A stretch of 33,722 nt of DNA from Planctomycetes bacterium GWF2_41_51 (GCA_001825665.1 MHXZ01000063.1:1-33722); one strand, 5' to 3'; shown: positions 25,081 through 33,030, numbered from the stretch's first letter. A program made the numbers and translations. The notes: a model not told the origin generated them from the sequence alone.

Positions 25081-27184
25081 GCTCAAAAACCATCATTGAA
25101 TGCTCATTTATGGTTATTGTTTGATTGCGGGCAAAAACCTGACCTTCCAGCATTTTCTCCTCAGATGTATCGAATATTTTTTCCCATTCAGCATTTTCAA
25201 AAGGGCAGTTTAAAACAAAATCTATCTTATTTTCACTCGCATTAAAAACAACATAAAAATCATTATCTATGATTGGTTCACCCATTGAATCGGCATAGCC
25301 AAGATGACCGCTGAGAAAAACTGCTAAAAATTTAGTTTCAAGACCCCAGTCTTTTTCTTCCATCTCCTTGCCGTCCGGTCTGTGCCAGCCGATATCTTCC
25401 ATTTCTGCGAGAGTGCCTTTAAACCAGTTACGTCTGCGAAAGACCGGATGCTCTCTCCTGAATTTCACCAGATTTGAAACATAGTCTAAAAATGTCTCAT
25501 CGATTATTTCCCAGTCATACCACGAAATATCGTTATCCTGGCAATAGGTATTATTATTTCCATTTTTCGTTCTTCCTAATTCATCCCCGCCGAGAAGCAT
25601 CGGGATTCCCTGCGAAAGCATCAGCGTAGTCATAAAATTTCTTCGCTGTTTATCCCGTAATTTTACTATATTCTCATCCTCGGTCGGCCCTTCAGCTCCG
25701 CAGTTCCATGATTTGTTATCGTCTGTTCCATCTTTGTTATCATCCAGATTATCTTTGTTATGTTTGCCGTTGTAGCTGACCAAATCTGTTAAAGAAAATC
25801 CGTCATGAGCCGTAATAAAATTAATACTTGCGAAAGGCCTTCTACCTGTACTGCTGTATAGTTCCGAACTCCCGCTGAACCTGCGAGCCAATTCCCCCAA
25901 AAATCCCAATTCGCCCCGCCAGTAATCTCGCATACTGTCCCGATACTTCCCATTCCACTCTGACCATTTCGGCGGAAATTTGCCGATTTGATAACCCCCT
26001 TCGCCTACATCCCATGGCTCCGCGATTAATTTTACCTGGTTAAGAATCGGGTCCTGATGAAGAACATCAAAAAAGCTCGACAGTTTTTCCACTGAATGAA
26101 GTTCTCGCGCCAATGTCGCCGCAAGATCGAACCTGAAACCATCTACCTGCATTTCTATAGTCCAGTATCTAAGCGAGTCCATCACCAACTGCAAAACATT
26201 TGGATGCCGAAGATTCAGACTGTTTCCCGTTCCGCTGTAATCCATATAATATTCATTCTTATCTTTTACGAGATGATAGTATGCCTTGTTATCAAAACCC
26301 TTAAATGACAGCATTGGACCAAGATGATTTCCTTCCGCCGTATGATTATAAACTACATCAAGGATTACTTCAAAACCGGCCTCGTGAAGATTCTTTATCA
26401 TCTGCTTAAATTCTGAAACCTGCTCGCCTATTTCTTCTGAATAACAATATTCGCTGTGCGGTGCGAAATATCCGATCGAATTATATCCCCAGTAATTTCT
26501 AAGACCTTTTCGCAGTAAATTATCGTTATGTACAAAATGATGAACAGGCATTAATTCAATGCTCGTTACTCCCAGCTTTTCAAAATACCTTATAGAGGAT
26601 GGATGTGAAATGCCAAGATAGGTTCCTCGATATTCTTCAGGTATATCTGTATTTTTAATGCTGAAACCCTTTACATGAGTTTCATAAATCACCATTTCAT
26701 TCAAAGGAATATTCGGCTTGTGTGAAGTTGACCAGTCGAAAAAAGGTGTAATCACAACTGCCTTTGGTATAAATGGAGCGCTGTTGCCTTCATCGAGCCC
26801 GCTTAAAGCATCAATATCCTTATAGGGAAATAAAGCTCGGTCCCATTTTACCTGTCCTTCGATGCATTTCGCATATGGATCGATAAGCAGTTTTGCAGGA
26901 TTGCACCGATGGCCATTTGCAGGATCCCATGGCCCGTATACGCGATAGCCGTATCTCTGTCCGGATTTCACTTCGGGCAAATAACAATGCCAGCAATAGC
27001 CTGTTACTTCCTGCAAATTAACTTTAGTTTCGTTGATGCCGTCATCATCAAAAAGACAGAGTTCTACCCTCTCTGCCACTTCAGAAAAAACTGAAAAATT
27101 TGTTCCATTTCCATCGAAAGTAGCACCAAGCGGATAAGCGTTCCCCGGCCAGACTTTTACTTCCTTTTGAGTGGCAGTTAACAT
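25061..27184 (-). CDS. glgX: Glycogen debranching enzyme / isoamylase (TreX/GlgX)
   Basis: The 707-residue GH13 isoamylase-type enzyme has an N-terminal CBM48 (YPLGATFDGNGTNFSVFS at 17-34) and the catalytic set Asp353 in VDGFRFDLAATLAREL, Glu389 in LIAEPWDVG and Asp461 in ITAHDGFSLTDLVSYN. YNHTAEGNHLGP and GGDELGRTKNGNNNTY are typical of GlgX/TreX. It hydrolyses alpha-1,6 branches and supplies linear maltodextrins to TreY and TreZ, whose genes follow with overlaps. It is the first gene of the trehalose operon. Its ATG at 27184 lies just below a long stem that includes the GCGAG ribosome site (27191-27223), so its translation may be controlled by RNA folding. Confidence 0.93.
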   Translation of the reverse strand: MLTATQKEVKVWPGNAYPLGATFDGNGTNFSVFSEVAERVELCLFDDDGINETKVNLQEVTGYCWHCYLPEVKSGQRYGYRVYGPWDPANGHRCNPAKLLIDPYAKCIEGQVKWDRALFPYKDIDALSGLDEGNSAPFIPKAVVITPFFDWSTSHKPNIPLNEMVIYETHVKGFSIKNTDIPEEYRGTYLGISHPSSIRYFEKLGVTSIELMPVHHFVHNDNLLRKGLRNYWGYNSIGYFAPHSEYCYSEEIGEQVSEFKQMIKNLHEAGFEVILDVVYNHTAEGNHLGPMLSFKGFDNKAYYHLVKDKNEYYMDYSGTGNSLNLRHPNVLQLVMDSLRYWTIEMQVDGFRFDLAATLARELHSVEKLSSFFDVLHQDPILNQVKLIAEPWDVGEGGYQIGKFPPKWSEWNGKYRDSMRDYWRGELGFLGELARRFSGSSELYSSTGRRPFASINFITAHDGFSLTDLVSYNGKHNKDNLDDNKDGTDDNKSWNCGAEGPTEDENIVKLRDKQRRNFMTTLMLSQGIPMLLGGDELGRTKNGNNNTYCQDNDISWYDWEIIDETFLDYVSNLVKFRREHPVFRRRNWFKGTLAEMEDIGWHRPDGKEMEEKDWGLETKFLAVFLSGHLGYADSMGEPIIDNDFYVVFNASENKIDFVLNCPFENAEWEKIFDTSEEKMLEGQVFARNQTITINEHSMMVFEHVQTKE

Positions 27185-27190
27185 AAGTTT

Positions 27191-27223
27191 CTCGCTTAAA
27201 TATAAAAATCATATTTAAACGAG
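27191..27223 (-). promoter_or_regulatory. 5' leader stem that covers the treX/glgX ribosome binding site
   Basis: In the minus-strand RNA, CUCGUUUAAAUAU pairs with AUAUUUAAGCGAG around a 7-base loop. This gives a 13-pair stem with one G-U wobble. The 3' arm ends in GCGAG, the best available ribosome site, 7 bases before the AUG at 27184. The stem is mostly A-U pairs capped by CUCG/CGAG. This is the shape expected of an RNA thermometer or a simple translational gate. The pairing is read directly from the sequence; a regulatory role is inferred. Confidence 0.5.
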
Positions 27224-27269
27224 GGTATATGTATATATGGGAATTGCCTAAAACTGAGTAAGATTATGG

Positions 27270-27286
27270 TTTAGCTGTAAGCTAAA
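27270..27286. promoter_or_regulatory. Short inverted repeat between the protease gene and treX
   Basis: TTTAGCT (27270-27276) and AGCTAAA (27280-27286) form a perfect 7-bp stem with a 3-base loop, 34 bases after the protease stop codon. No run of U follows on the minus strand, so it is a weak terminator candidate or part of the treX control region. Confidence 0.3.
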
Positions 27287-27319
27287 TGATTGAAGGTACA
27301 GAAATTACATATAAACTGT

Positions 27320-28504
27320 TTATCTTCGTGCGGTTCTGATACTATCGTAAACGGCTTGGGCATCGTTGAGGAAGTCCTGCACTTCGTCTTCATTTATGCG
27401 CACGTCGTTGCCGAATCGTTTTTTCATGCTAAGCGCAAATTTTGCATCATAAATGAGGCTCTTTAATGCCTTCATCGCCTGGACGCGCGAACGCGTTGTC
27501 TCAAACCTTTTTACCCCTAAATCGATGGAAACCATTAATTCGTCGATTCTTTTGTCGATTTTTTCGTAAAGCTCCTTCGCCTTGGCTATAGAATCATCTG
27601 TAATAACCTGCGCAGTCGCCGCATTGTGGTCTTCAAGCAAATCCTGCCGGCTAAGATATATCTTATCCGCCATTCCGCAGGCAATGGCGTCTTTGGCCGG
27701 TAATGTCAGAAGCTCTCCCTTTTTCGACCAGACCTTGACTATCTGGCAATCGGGTTTTTTCTCGCTTGAATCTATGAAAACCCTTTTGCCGCCATCATTT
27801 ACCTCTATAACCTCAATATCCTTGTTTTCCATTGCTACCGCAAGAGCGGCCGGACGGTTCTTCGATGAAGCTAATGAGGCCATATAGTTGCGCCATGCGG
27901 AACTCATTTTTTCACCAACTGTTTCGCCAAGGGCTGTTTTCATGTCGATGGGCTTTCCGTTGGCATCTGTGCTAATCATAGTCGCAGCGCCAATAACAGT
28001 GCCGGGCGCCATATAAATCTTGTCGCAAGCCATTGATACTACAGCGGCTGCGGAATATGCCCCGCCGCTTTCGCCGCCTTTAATATATGCGTAAACATCA
28101 CAATTTCCAACCTGCTGAATCGCTGCACACATTCGTTTGCATAAATCCACCCTGCCGCCGGGAGAATCAATTTCCAGTAAAATGAATAGCGGACCCTGAG
28201 AAGCGGCTTTTTGCAGAGCTTCTTCCAAGGCTGTTGTTTCCATTCCGGCCATTATAGAACCTTCGATCTCAAATAAAGCAAAACAGTTGTTGCGGCCTGC
28301 GGAGTCGCGGGTGATTTTCAGATGAGATTTGTTTACCTTAATCAAACCCTTTTCGGTTGTATTTACATCCACTAAACCTGTGCTCTCTTTGCCGGTCAGG
28401 TAGCCGTGGTAAGTTTCGCTTGTAGCAGTATTTATGATTGTGTCGCCCTGCACGGTAATCGGCAGCAACAATGATATTAATGTTAATAAGGATAAAAGTT
28501 TCAT
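27320..28504 (-). CDS. Secreted ClpP/SppA/NfeD-like serine protease
   Basis: The 394-residue protein starts with a signal peptide (MKLLSLLTLISLLLPITVQG). Residues ~73-240 form a crotonase-like serine protease domain as in NfeD N-domains: FALFEIEGSIMAG, LLEIDSPGGRVD, GGESGGAYSAAA and KIYMAPGTVIGAA. By spacing to the MAPGT motif, Ser151 is the probable nucleophile. Lys199, before SSAWRNYMASLAS, is the probable general base. The remaining C-terminal part is helical (about 290-394). The transmembrane and OB-fold parts of full-length NfeD are absent. I chose the ATG at 28504 over an in-frame TTG at 28516, since it begins directly at the signal peptide and has GAAAG upstream. It faces the same way as treX, 135 bases away. 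The substrate is unknown. Confidence 0.8.
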   Translation of the reverse strand: MKLLSLLTLISLLLPITVQGDTIINTATSETYHGYLTGKESTGLVDVNTTEKGLIKVNKSHLKITRDSAGRNNCFALFEIEGSIMAGMETTALEEALQKAASQGPLFILLEIDSPGGRVDLCKRMCAAIQQVGNCDVYAYIKGGESGGAYSAAAVVSMACDKIYMAPGTVIGAATMISTDANGKPIDMKTALGETVGEKMSSAWRNYMASLASSKNRPAALAVAMENKDIEVIEVNDGGKRVFIDSSEKKPDCQIVKVWSKKGELLTLPAKDAIACGMADKIYLSRQDLLEDHNAATAQVITDDSIAKAKELYEKIDKRIDELMVSIDLGVKRFETTRSRVQAMKALKSLIYDAKFALSMKKRFGNDVRINEDEVQDFLNDAQAVYDSIRTARR

Positions 28505-29100
28505 TTTGTCTTTCAACTAAATATATAATTGTTACGCATTTTAGCATTTTAGGTTTTTTAGTTCCAGTATTTTTTAATAGTCGGTAATCTAAAGAGGTGA
28601 GAAGGTGATGCAAGCCCCCCCGCTGCGATGTGCCGCTTCGGGTATTTTCGCAAAACTCCGCAGGTTTTTACTTGCGCCTAAATGATGTTTTTCACAAAGA
28701 ATGCGCAAGTTTTCACCCTTGTTTTTGAGCTGAAAATAAGGTTTTTGTCTCAAAAAAATCCGCTTCTTTCTGCTTCCATTTTCTACGTAAATAAAGGACT
28801 TATGAATGAATCACAAAACATAACTGCTTGGAAAACAAGCAATTGCATCGAATTTAAAGAAAATGAAGAATTTTGCATGAAATAGCTTCGATTTTGGTGA
28901 AAAATTAAAAAAAATGGTATGAAAAGTATATCAAAATGAAGCGTTTTCTATAGAGGTTCAGGGTCTTTAATGGTCTGCTATTGGCGTAAATTGGCAGTTC
29001 AGGGGTACTAAATTGCAAAAAATTTTAACCGCGAATGAACGCGAATTTTCACCACCCCGGTTAGATAGCTGAAGCATCTTCAAGAAGCTAATCACCGCAG

Positions 29101-29128
29101 AAAATTAGTAAGGTGTCCCCGGATTTCC
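29101..29128 (+). repeat. REP-like element, copy 1
   Basis: The copy reads AAAATTAGTAAGGTGTCCCC followed by GGATTTCC. It differs from the other copies by TAAGG in place of TATGG. It has the same orientation as copies 2, 4 and 5. Confidence 0.7.
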
Positions 29129-29198
29129 AGGATTGATTGTATCTCGCATCTCGTGAAGCTTATTGCTTTTTTAGTGAAGAGTGAATAACGAATAGTGA

Positions 29199-29236
29199 CC
29201 CCAGTTAGATAGCTGTTGCGACAGTATCTAACGGGG
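29199..29236. repeat. Long hairpin element
   Basis: The left arm CCCC-a-GTTAGATA-g-CTGT pairs with ACAG-TATCTAAC-GGGG around the loop TGCG. This makes 16 base pairs with two single-base bulges. A related but decayed copy starts at 29055 (CCCCGGTTAGATAGCTGAAG). No U tract follows, so it looks more like an intergenic palindromic repeat than a terminator. Confidence 0.65.
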
Positions 29237-29374
29237 CAAGAAAGTTGTGGATTCGAAGCCGAGACTATTTTAATCACTACTACCAACCACAGATGAACAC
29301 AGATTTTTTTAGCCATCCTGATATGATTTCTTCTATGAATCACAATTTAATATTCTGGCAAATCAGATTTCCAT

Positions 29375-29404
29375 GAAAATTAGTATGGTGTCCCCAGATT
29401 TCCC
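29375..29404 (+). repeat. REP-like element, copy 2
   Basis: The core TTAGTATGGTGTCCCCAGAT differs by one base from the consensus TTAGTATGGTGTCCCCGGAT and is followed by TTCCC. It lies 43 bases beyond the stop codon of the NTPase-TPR gene and points towards that gene. Confidence 0.75.
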
Positions 29405-29446
29405 AGATTCCAGATTCTCCCGGGAGATTTTACAGAGTTCTTAGTT

Positions 29447-32020
29447 CTAAGTTTTGAGTTTCCAATTTGGATCATAAAGTAATTTTTGTGCAAATGCTTC
29501 TATTATAGGTGTTAGTATTGGCTCAAAAACTTGCTTTCCACAAGATTGATACATAATATGTATTTGGATCACGTATGTTGGGGAAATAAATGTGAGAAGA
29601 TTTCCTTCTTTAGGCCATGAGCTTACGATTTTAAAACTCCAGTTGCGGAAAATAAATGTATTTATAGATTTAGGGCCCTCAACCAATTTTTTTTCAACTT
29701 TACCAAATTTTTTTGTTGATTTAAGAAGTTCTGATTCTATTGCCTCAATAATCGAAGTTACTTTATTTTGTGTGTTATAAACTAACGTTATACTTGCATC
29801 ATTAGGGCATTGTATATTTTCATTCCAAGTTATAGAGGCAGGAGCGAAAATAACAATTAGATTGCCGCCAGAAAAATCTTCACGATCTATTTTCCAATCT
29901 TTTGGGAAACAAAGGTCTATGTTGAAGGATGGTATTTTGTAAATAAATTTTTCACCAAATTCTTTTTGCCTTAATAATGCAAATTGTTTTGTATCTTCCC
30001 ATTCCTTTGTATTATTGTAATTTTCTAATTGTATTTTAAAATCTGAATGTTCAGACAACGGTTTTTTATTAACTAACTCACTGCATTTGTCAAACCACTG
30101 TTTAGCCTTTAAAATATCACCCAAATCATAAAACAATGCAAAGTAAAGATATGCCGTCATATATTCATAAAATGAAGGGTTCGTATGTTTAGGTGAGCGT
30201 AAAGCTGCTTGTTGGACGTAATAAAGAGCATGCTGAGTATCACCTATATGTGAGTAAGCTGTTGCACAATTTAGATAAGCCTCTCCATATTCGGGTAACA
30301 GATTTATTACCATTTCTTCTTGTTTAATTGCATCATATTCTCGGTGGATTTCTTCCAAAAGATATAAAGCATATTTATGATGAACCATTGCGCATAGATA
30401 TTTTTTGTCAATGGATATTGTTTCCGGAATATCATAACCCAGTTCTTTATGCTCGTTATCAAGAATTTCTCTCAAATTAACATTGGGTTCAGGTATTCCT
30501 TTTAGTTGAATGGGTTCTCCATAGTCTTTGATACTAAAGTCTGGGAAATTTGCATCCGCAAGCAATTCCGCACGTTTAAACTCATTTTCTATGTACTTGA
30601 ACCGCTTCCAATGTCTTTTACTATTCTTATCGGCGCCAATTAAAAGATCCGCAAAAAGAAGGTGCATTTTAATACCAATCCATTTGCCAAAAACCATCTC
30701 CCGAACATCATTTTGTTTAAAAATTTTGTAAAGTGTAAGCATGCCACGAAGATATAAACCTTGAGTTTTATATGCTAAAGCAAGTAAATATGCAAAGTAG
30801 CGATCATGTGGGTACCATTTACATAATTTACGAAGCATTCGTAAATGCAACTGTGTAGAATGGTTTTCTGCAAGTATAGAAGCTACAGACTTTGTTTCCT
30901 CTTGGAATAAATATCGCTCTTTATGACGGAAGTGCGATGATTTTAGAATCATAGAAATGACTTTTTGTTTAGATTCCTCAGTATATTCAGGTACACTAAA
31001 TTGACCATCATATATTAATACCTGTGAATTTTTGATTGGCCATATTGAGGCAACTAATTTTTTTATTTCTTCCTGATTCCAAAATATGCCATCTAACTCT
31101 AAAAGGGTTTTTATATATTCGATACGAGGAGGTAATTTAAAATCCTTTAGAATTTTTATGTTTGTATATACCTTTTTTTGTTCGGTTGAGAGATTGTTTT
31201 GGAAGAGCATCCAAATAGTTGATAGATTATTATCAAAATTTGAGATATCATGCTTTGATATTGTTGAACCTTTATAGGAAGATAGGAATGTTGCAACTGT
31301 ATCAAAGCGGCCATCACAGTTTCTCGTTAATAATTCAATAGCATCATTCGATATGCTTTTCTTTAATGCTTGTGTAGTAACTGCAATAAATTTTTTAAAC
31401 TCATCCTGATTAACAGATGGTATTACCAAAACGCTACATTTAGGTATAATATTATGAATGTCTGAAACATTTACAGGTAGTTTATGCTGGTTTATTGTAA
31501 CAACTAGAGCATGCAAGTCAGTTTTGGAGAGCAAATTTTGATAAAGTTTTTTAAGATTTGATATTGCATATAAATAGGCAGTTTCGCGATCGATATACGA
31601 ATTTGATGTTGCCGGCTCAAATCCATAATCGTAATCATCGATCAGAACGATAATTCTTTTAACTTCTTTTTGGTTGGGCAAAGGTGCTATTTGATTAATA
31701 TAACCTTTTGCAAGATAAACAATTTTTGCTCCAGACATTGAAGCAAGGGTCTGAACATACGCCGCAGCTTCCCTTGTTTTTCCTACACCAGGCAATCCTA
31801 AAAAAATATGCAAACCAGGAGTTACATTTTTTTGAAAAGGCCTTTCGACTAGGTCAGGAACAACATTAAGTGGAGATGATAGGTTCGGGATAAGATCATC
31901 TATTGGAACTGCCACAAAAGGAGACTCACCGGGATCATTATATTTTCGAAAAAAAGCGGACAATGAAGCCATAGAAGCTAATGCTTGCAATATTCTCAAA
32001 AAAACAGTGAGAAATATCAT
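29447..32020 (-). CDS. P-loop NTPase with TPR repeats, uncharacterised accessory protein
   Basis: The 857-residue protein begins with a hydrophobic or amphipathic helix (MIFLTVFLRILQALASMASL). It then has an AAA+/STAND-like NTPase core: Walker A GLPGVGKT at 75-82 and Walker B IIVLIDDYD at 123-131. Helical tetratricopeptide repeats follow at about 530-660, with AYLNCATAYSHIGDTQHALYYV and YLYFALFYDLGDILKAKQWF. The last ~170 residues look like a beta-rich PsbP/Mog1-type domain (PSFNIDLCFPKDWKI). I do not recognise the exact family. The start is ATG at 32020, with AAAGGA 10 bases upstream; a TTG at 32029 is less likely. It stands alone between oppositely oriented REP-like copies. A signalling, scaffold or defence role is possible, but no effector domain is seen. 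Confidence 0.65.
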   Translation of the reverse strand: MIFLTVFLRILQALASMASLSAFFRKYNDPGESPFVAVPIDDLIPNLSSPLNVVPDLVERPFQKNVTPGLHIFLGLPGVGKTREAAAYVQTLASMSGAKIVYLAKGYINQIAPLPNQKEVKRIIVLIDDYDYGFEPATSNSYIDRETAYLYAISNLKKLYQNLLSKTDLHALVVTINQHKLPVNVSDIHNIIPKCSVLVIPSVNQDEFKKFIAVTTQALKKSISNDAIELLTRNCDGRFDTVATFLSSYKGSTISKHDISNFDNNLSTIWMLFQNNLSTEQKKVYTNIKILKDFKLPPRIEYIKTLLELDGIFWNQEEIKKLVASIWPIKNSQVLIYDGQFSVPEYTEESKQKVISMILKSSHFRHKERYLFQEETKSVASILAENHSTQLHLRMLRKLCKWYPHDRYFAYLLALAYKTQGLYLRGMLTLYKIFKQNDVREMVFGKWIGIKMHLLFADLLIGADKNSKRHWKRFKYIENEFKRAELLADANFPDFSIKDYGEPIQLKGIPEPNVNLREILDNEHKELGYDIPETISIDKKYLCAMVHHKYALYLLEEIHREYDAIKQEEMVINLLPEYGEAYLNCATAYSHIGDTQHALYYVQQAALRSPKHTNPSFYEYMTAYLYFALFYDLGDILKAKQWFDKCSELVNKKPLSEHSDFKIQLENYNNTKEWEDTKQFALLRQKEFGEKFIYKIPSFNIDLCFPKDWKIDREDFSGGNLIVIFAPASITWNENIQCPNDASITLVYNTQNKVTSIIEAIESELLKSTKKFGKVEKKLVEGPKSINTFIFRNWSFKIVSSWPKEGNLLTFISPTYVIQIHIMYQSCGKQVFEPILTPIIEAFAQKLLYDPNWKLKT

Positions 32021-32144
32021 TAAAATCAAATCCTTTGTTTTAATCTTTTAAATCTTTGAATTAATCACACACGAGTTCTTATCCTATGAAACATAGAATA
32101 TTATAGTCAGAAATAATTGAAAAACAAGAAATTATGAAATGAAG

Positions 32145-32171
32145 GAAAATCCGGGGACACCATACTAATTC
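32145..32171 (-). repeat. REP-like element, copy 3 (inverted)
   Basis: The minus strand carries the core TTAGTATGGTGTCCCCGGAT followed by TTTC. Its TTAG supplies the TAG stop codon (32165-32167) of the RAYT transposase. With copy 2 it brackets the NTPase-TPR gene in inverted orientation. With copies 4 and 5 it brackets the transposase gene. Confidence 0.78.
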
Positions 32172-32854
32172 TTTTGTTTTCCATCACTTTTTATATTCCA
32201 TTTCTTCGGTCTTCCAGCTTTTTTAGGCTTCAATATCCTGCTCAATATCTTCTCCAATTTCATCACAAAATTATCGCCGCCAAGAGGTCTGCCGGTATGT
32301 TCATGCCGACGCATTTGCTCTACCAATACCAAATCAACACCTTGCCTGAAAAACTCCGACCAGTTATCCACCTTTGCATTTAATCCGCTGCGTTTGATAA
32401 GATTATCTTCTTTGCCTTTAAGATATGCCGCTGTACTGCTCCAACGATACTGCTCCGGACGTTTAGACATACCAGCTTTAACAGGATCCATCGCTATATA
32501 ACGAACCGCTGCCAACAAATATTTATTGTCCATCACAAACGATGAAAATCGTCCCTGCCATAAATGACCTCGCCATTGTTCTCGAAAGTTTATTCTGCGT
32601 GTATAACGGCGGTGAGCCTCCCCGATAGCGCTGCGTAAGCCGTCTTCTGACTGCGGAACAGCGATCAAATGAACATGGTTTGGCATTAAACAATAAAACC
32701 ATATCTCTACGCCGCACTTTTCGCACCATTCAGACATCAAAGCTATATACGCCTCATAATCTTCATCATTGAAGAATGTTTGCTGCCGACGATTACCGCG
32801 TTGGATTATATGATGAGGATAACCGGGCACTACTACTCTCGCTAATCTTGCCAT
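32165..32854 (-). CDS. REP-associated tyrosine transposase (RAYT, IS200-like HUH protein)
   Basis: The 229-residue protein is a Y1 HUH transposase of the REP-associated type. Seen directly are the N-terminal ARVVVPGYPHHIIQRGNRRQ, the metal-binding His-hydrophobe-His at 60-62 in LMPNHVHLI, GHLWQGRFSSFVMD, and the catalytic Tyr119 in AVRYIAMDPVKAGM. RRHEHTGRPLGGDNFV is usual near the C-terminus of this group. The protein is full length with no frameshift, so it may be active. RAYTs are thought to mobilise or multiply the REP elements that flank them, and such elements lie on both sides here. One of them overlaps the stop codon, so transposase and repeat are physically joined. Confidence 0.92.
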   Translation of the reverse strand: MARLARVVVPGYPHHIIQRGNRRQQTFFNDEDYEAYIALMSEWCEKCGVEIWFYCLMPNHVHLIAVPQSEDGLRSAIGEAHRRYTRRINFREQWRGHLWQGRFSSFVMDNKYLLAAVRYIAMDPVKAGMSKRPEQYRWSSTAAYLKGKEDNLIKRSGLNAKVDNWSEFFRQGVDLVLVEQMRRHEHTGRPLGGDNFVMKLEKILSRILKPKKAGRPKKWNIKSDGKQKN

Positions 32855-32892
32855 AACGAAATACTACAATATTAAACATTGCGTGTCAATGT

Positions 32893-32922
32893 CAAAATTA
32901 GTATGGTGTCCCCGGATTTCCC
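32893..32922 (+). repeat. REP-like element, copy 4
   Basis: It carries the consensus core TTAGTATGGTGTCCCCGGAT flanked by CAAAA and TTCCC. It forms the end of the first tandem unit upstream of the RAYT gene. Confidence 0.8.
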
Positions 32923-32952
32923 AACAATATTAAACATTGCGTGTCAATGCCA

Positions 32953-32982
32953 AAATTAGTATGGTGTCCTCAGATTTCCCGG
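32953..32982 (+). repeat. REP-like element, copy 5
   Basis: It carries TTAGTATGGTGTCCTCAGAT, two substitutions from copy 4. It forms the end of the second tandem unit. Confidence 0.78.
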
Positions 32983-33030
32983 TCTGCCAAATATCGTCAA
33001 GCCAATCAACTACATTTCAATATCAATTAT

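Larger units (their letters stand above)
28505..29446. other. Gene-poor 942-base spacer with repeat remnants
   Basis: I see no convincing gene here. The left half (to about 29020) is A/T-rich with short frames only. The right half collects repeat debris: a CGCGAATGAACGCGAATT-type stretch near 29031-29048, two REP-like copies, a hairpin at 29199-29236 with a degraded relative at 29055-29092, a CACAGATGAACACAGATTT stretch near 29288-29306, and a 12-bp palindrome TCTCCCGGGAGA at 29416-29427, 19 bases beyond the NTPase stop. This patchwork marks the left border of the accessory region. Confidence 0.6.
32866..32982 (+). repeat. Tandem duplication of 58-59 bases upstream of the RAYT gene
   Basis: Units 32866-32923 and 32924-32982 both begin ACAATATTAAACATTGCG and end with a REP-like element. 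The second unit has an inserted GC and three substitutions in the visible alignment. The array starts 12 bases upstream of the transposase ATG and so covers its leader and probable promoter. Confidence 0.85.

Noticed and set aside
25081-25086. TTG start for treY two codons upstream
   Set aside because: Possible, but ATG at 25080 is the commoner start and no ribosome site distinguishes the two.
28338-28613. Minus-strand 91-codon frame upstream of and overlapping the protease gene
   Set aside because: It shadows the protease start in another frame and has no recognisable domain.
28802-28885. 27-codon frame on the + strand with AAAGGA upstream
   Set aside because: It has a plausible ribosome site, but the product is very short, of low complexity, and matches nothing I know; chance is as likely in A/T-rich DNA.
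29092-29343. Minus-strand 83-codon frame containing KKICVHLWLVVV
   Set aside because: This peptide comes from the CACAGATGAACACAGATTT-type repeat stretch, and the frame crosses a hairpin and a REP-like copy; it is repeat sequence, not a gene.
29101-32982. CRISPR array
   Set aside because: The repeated elements are irregularly spaced, occur in both orientations and have genes between them; there are no uniform spacers or cas genes.
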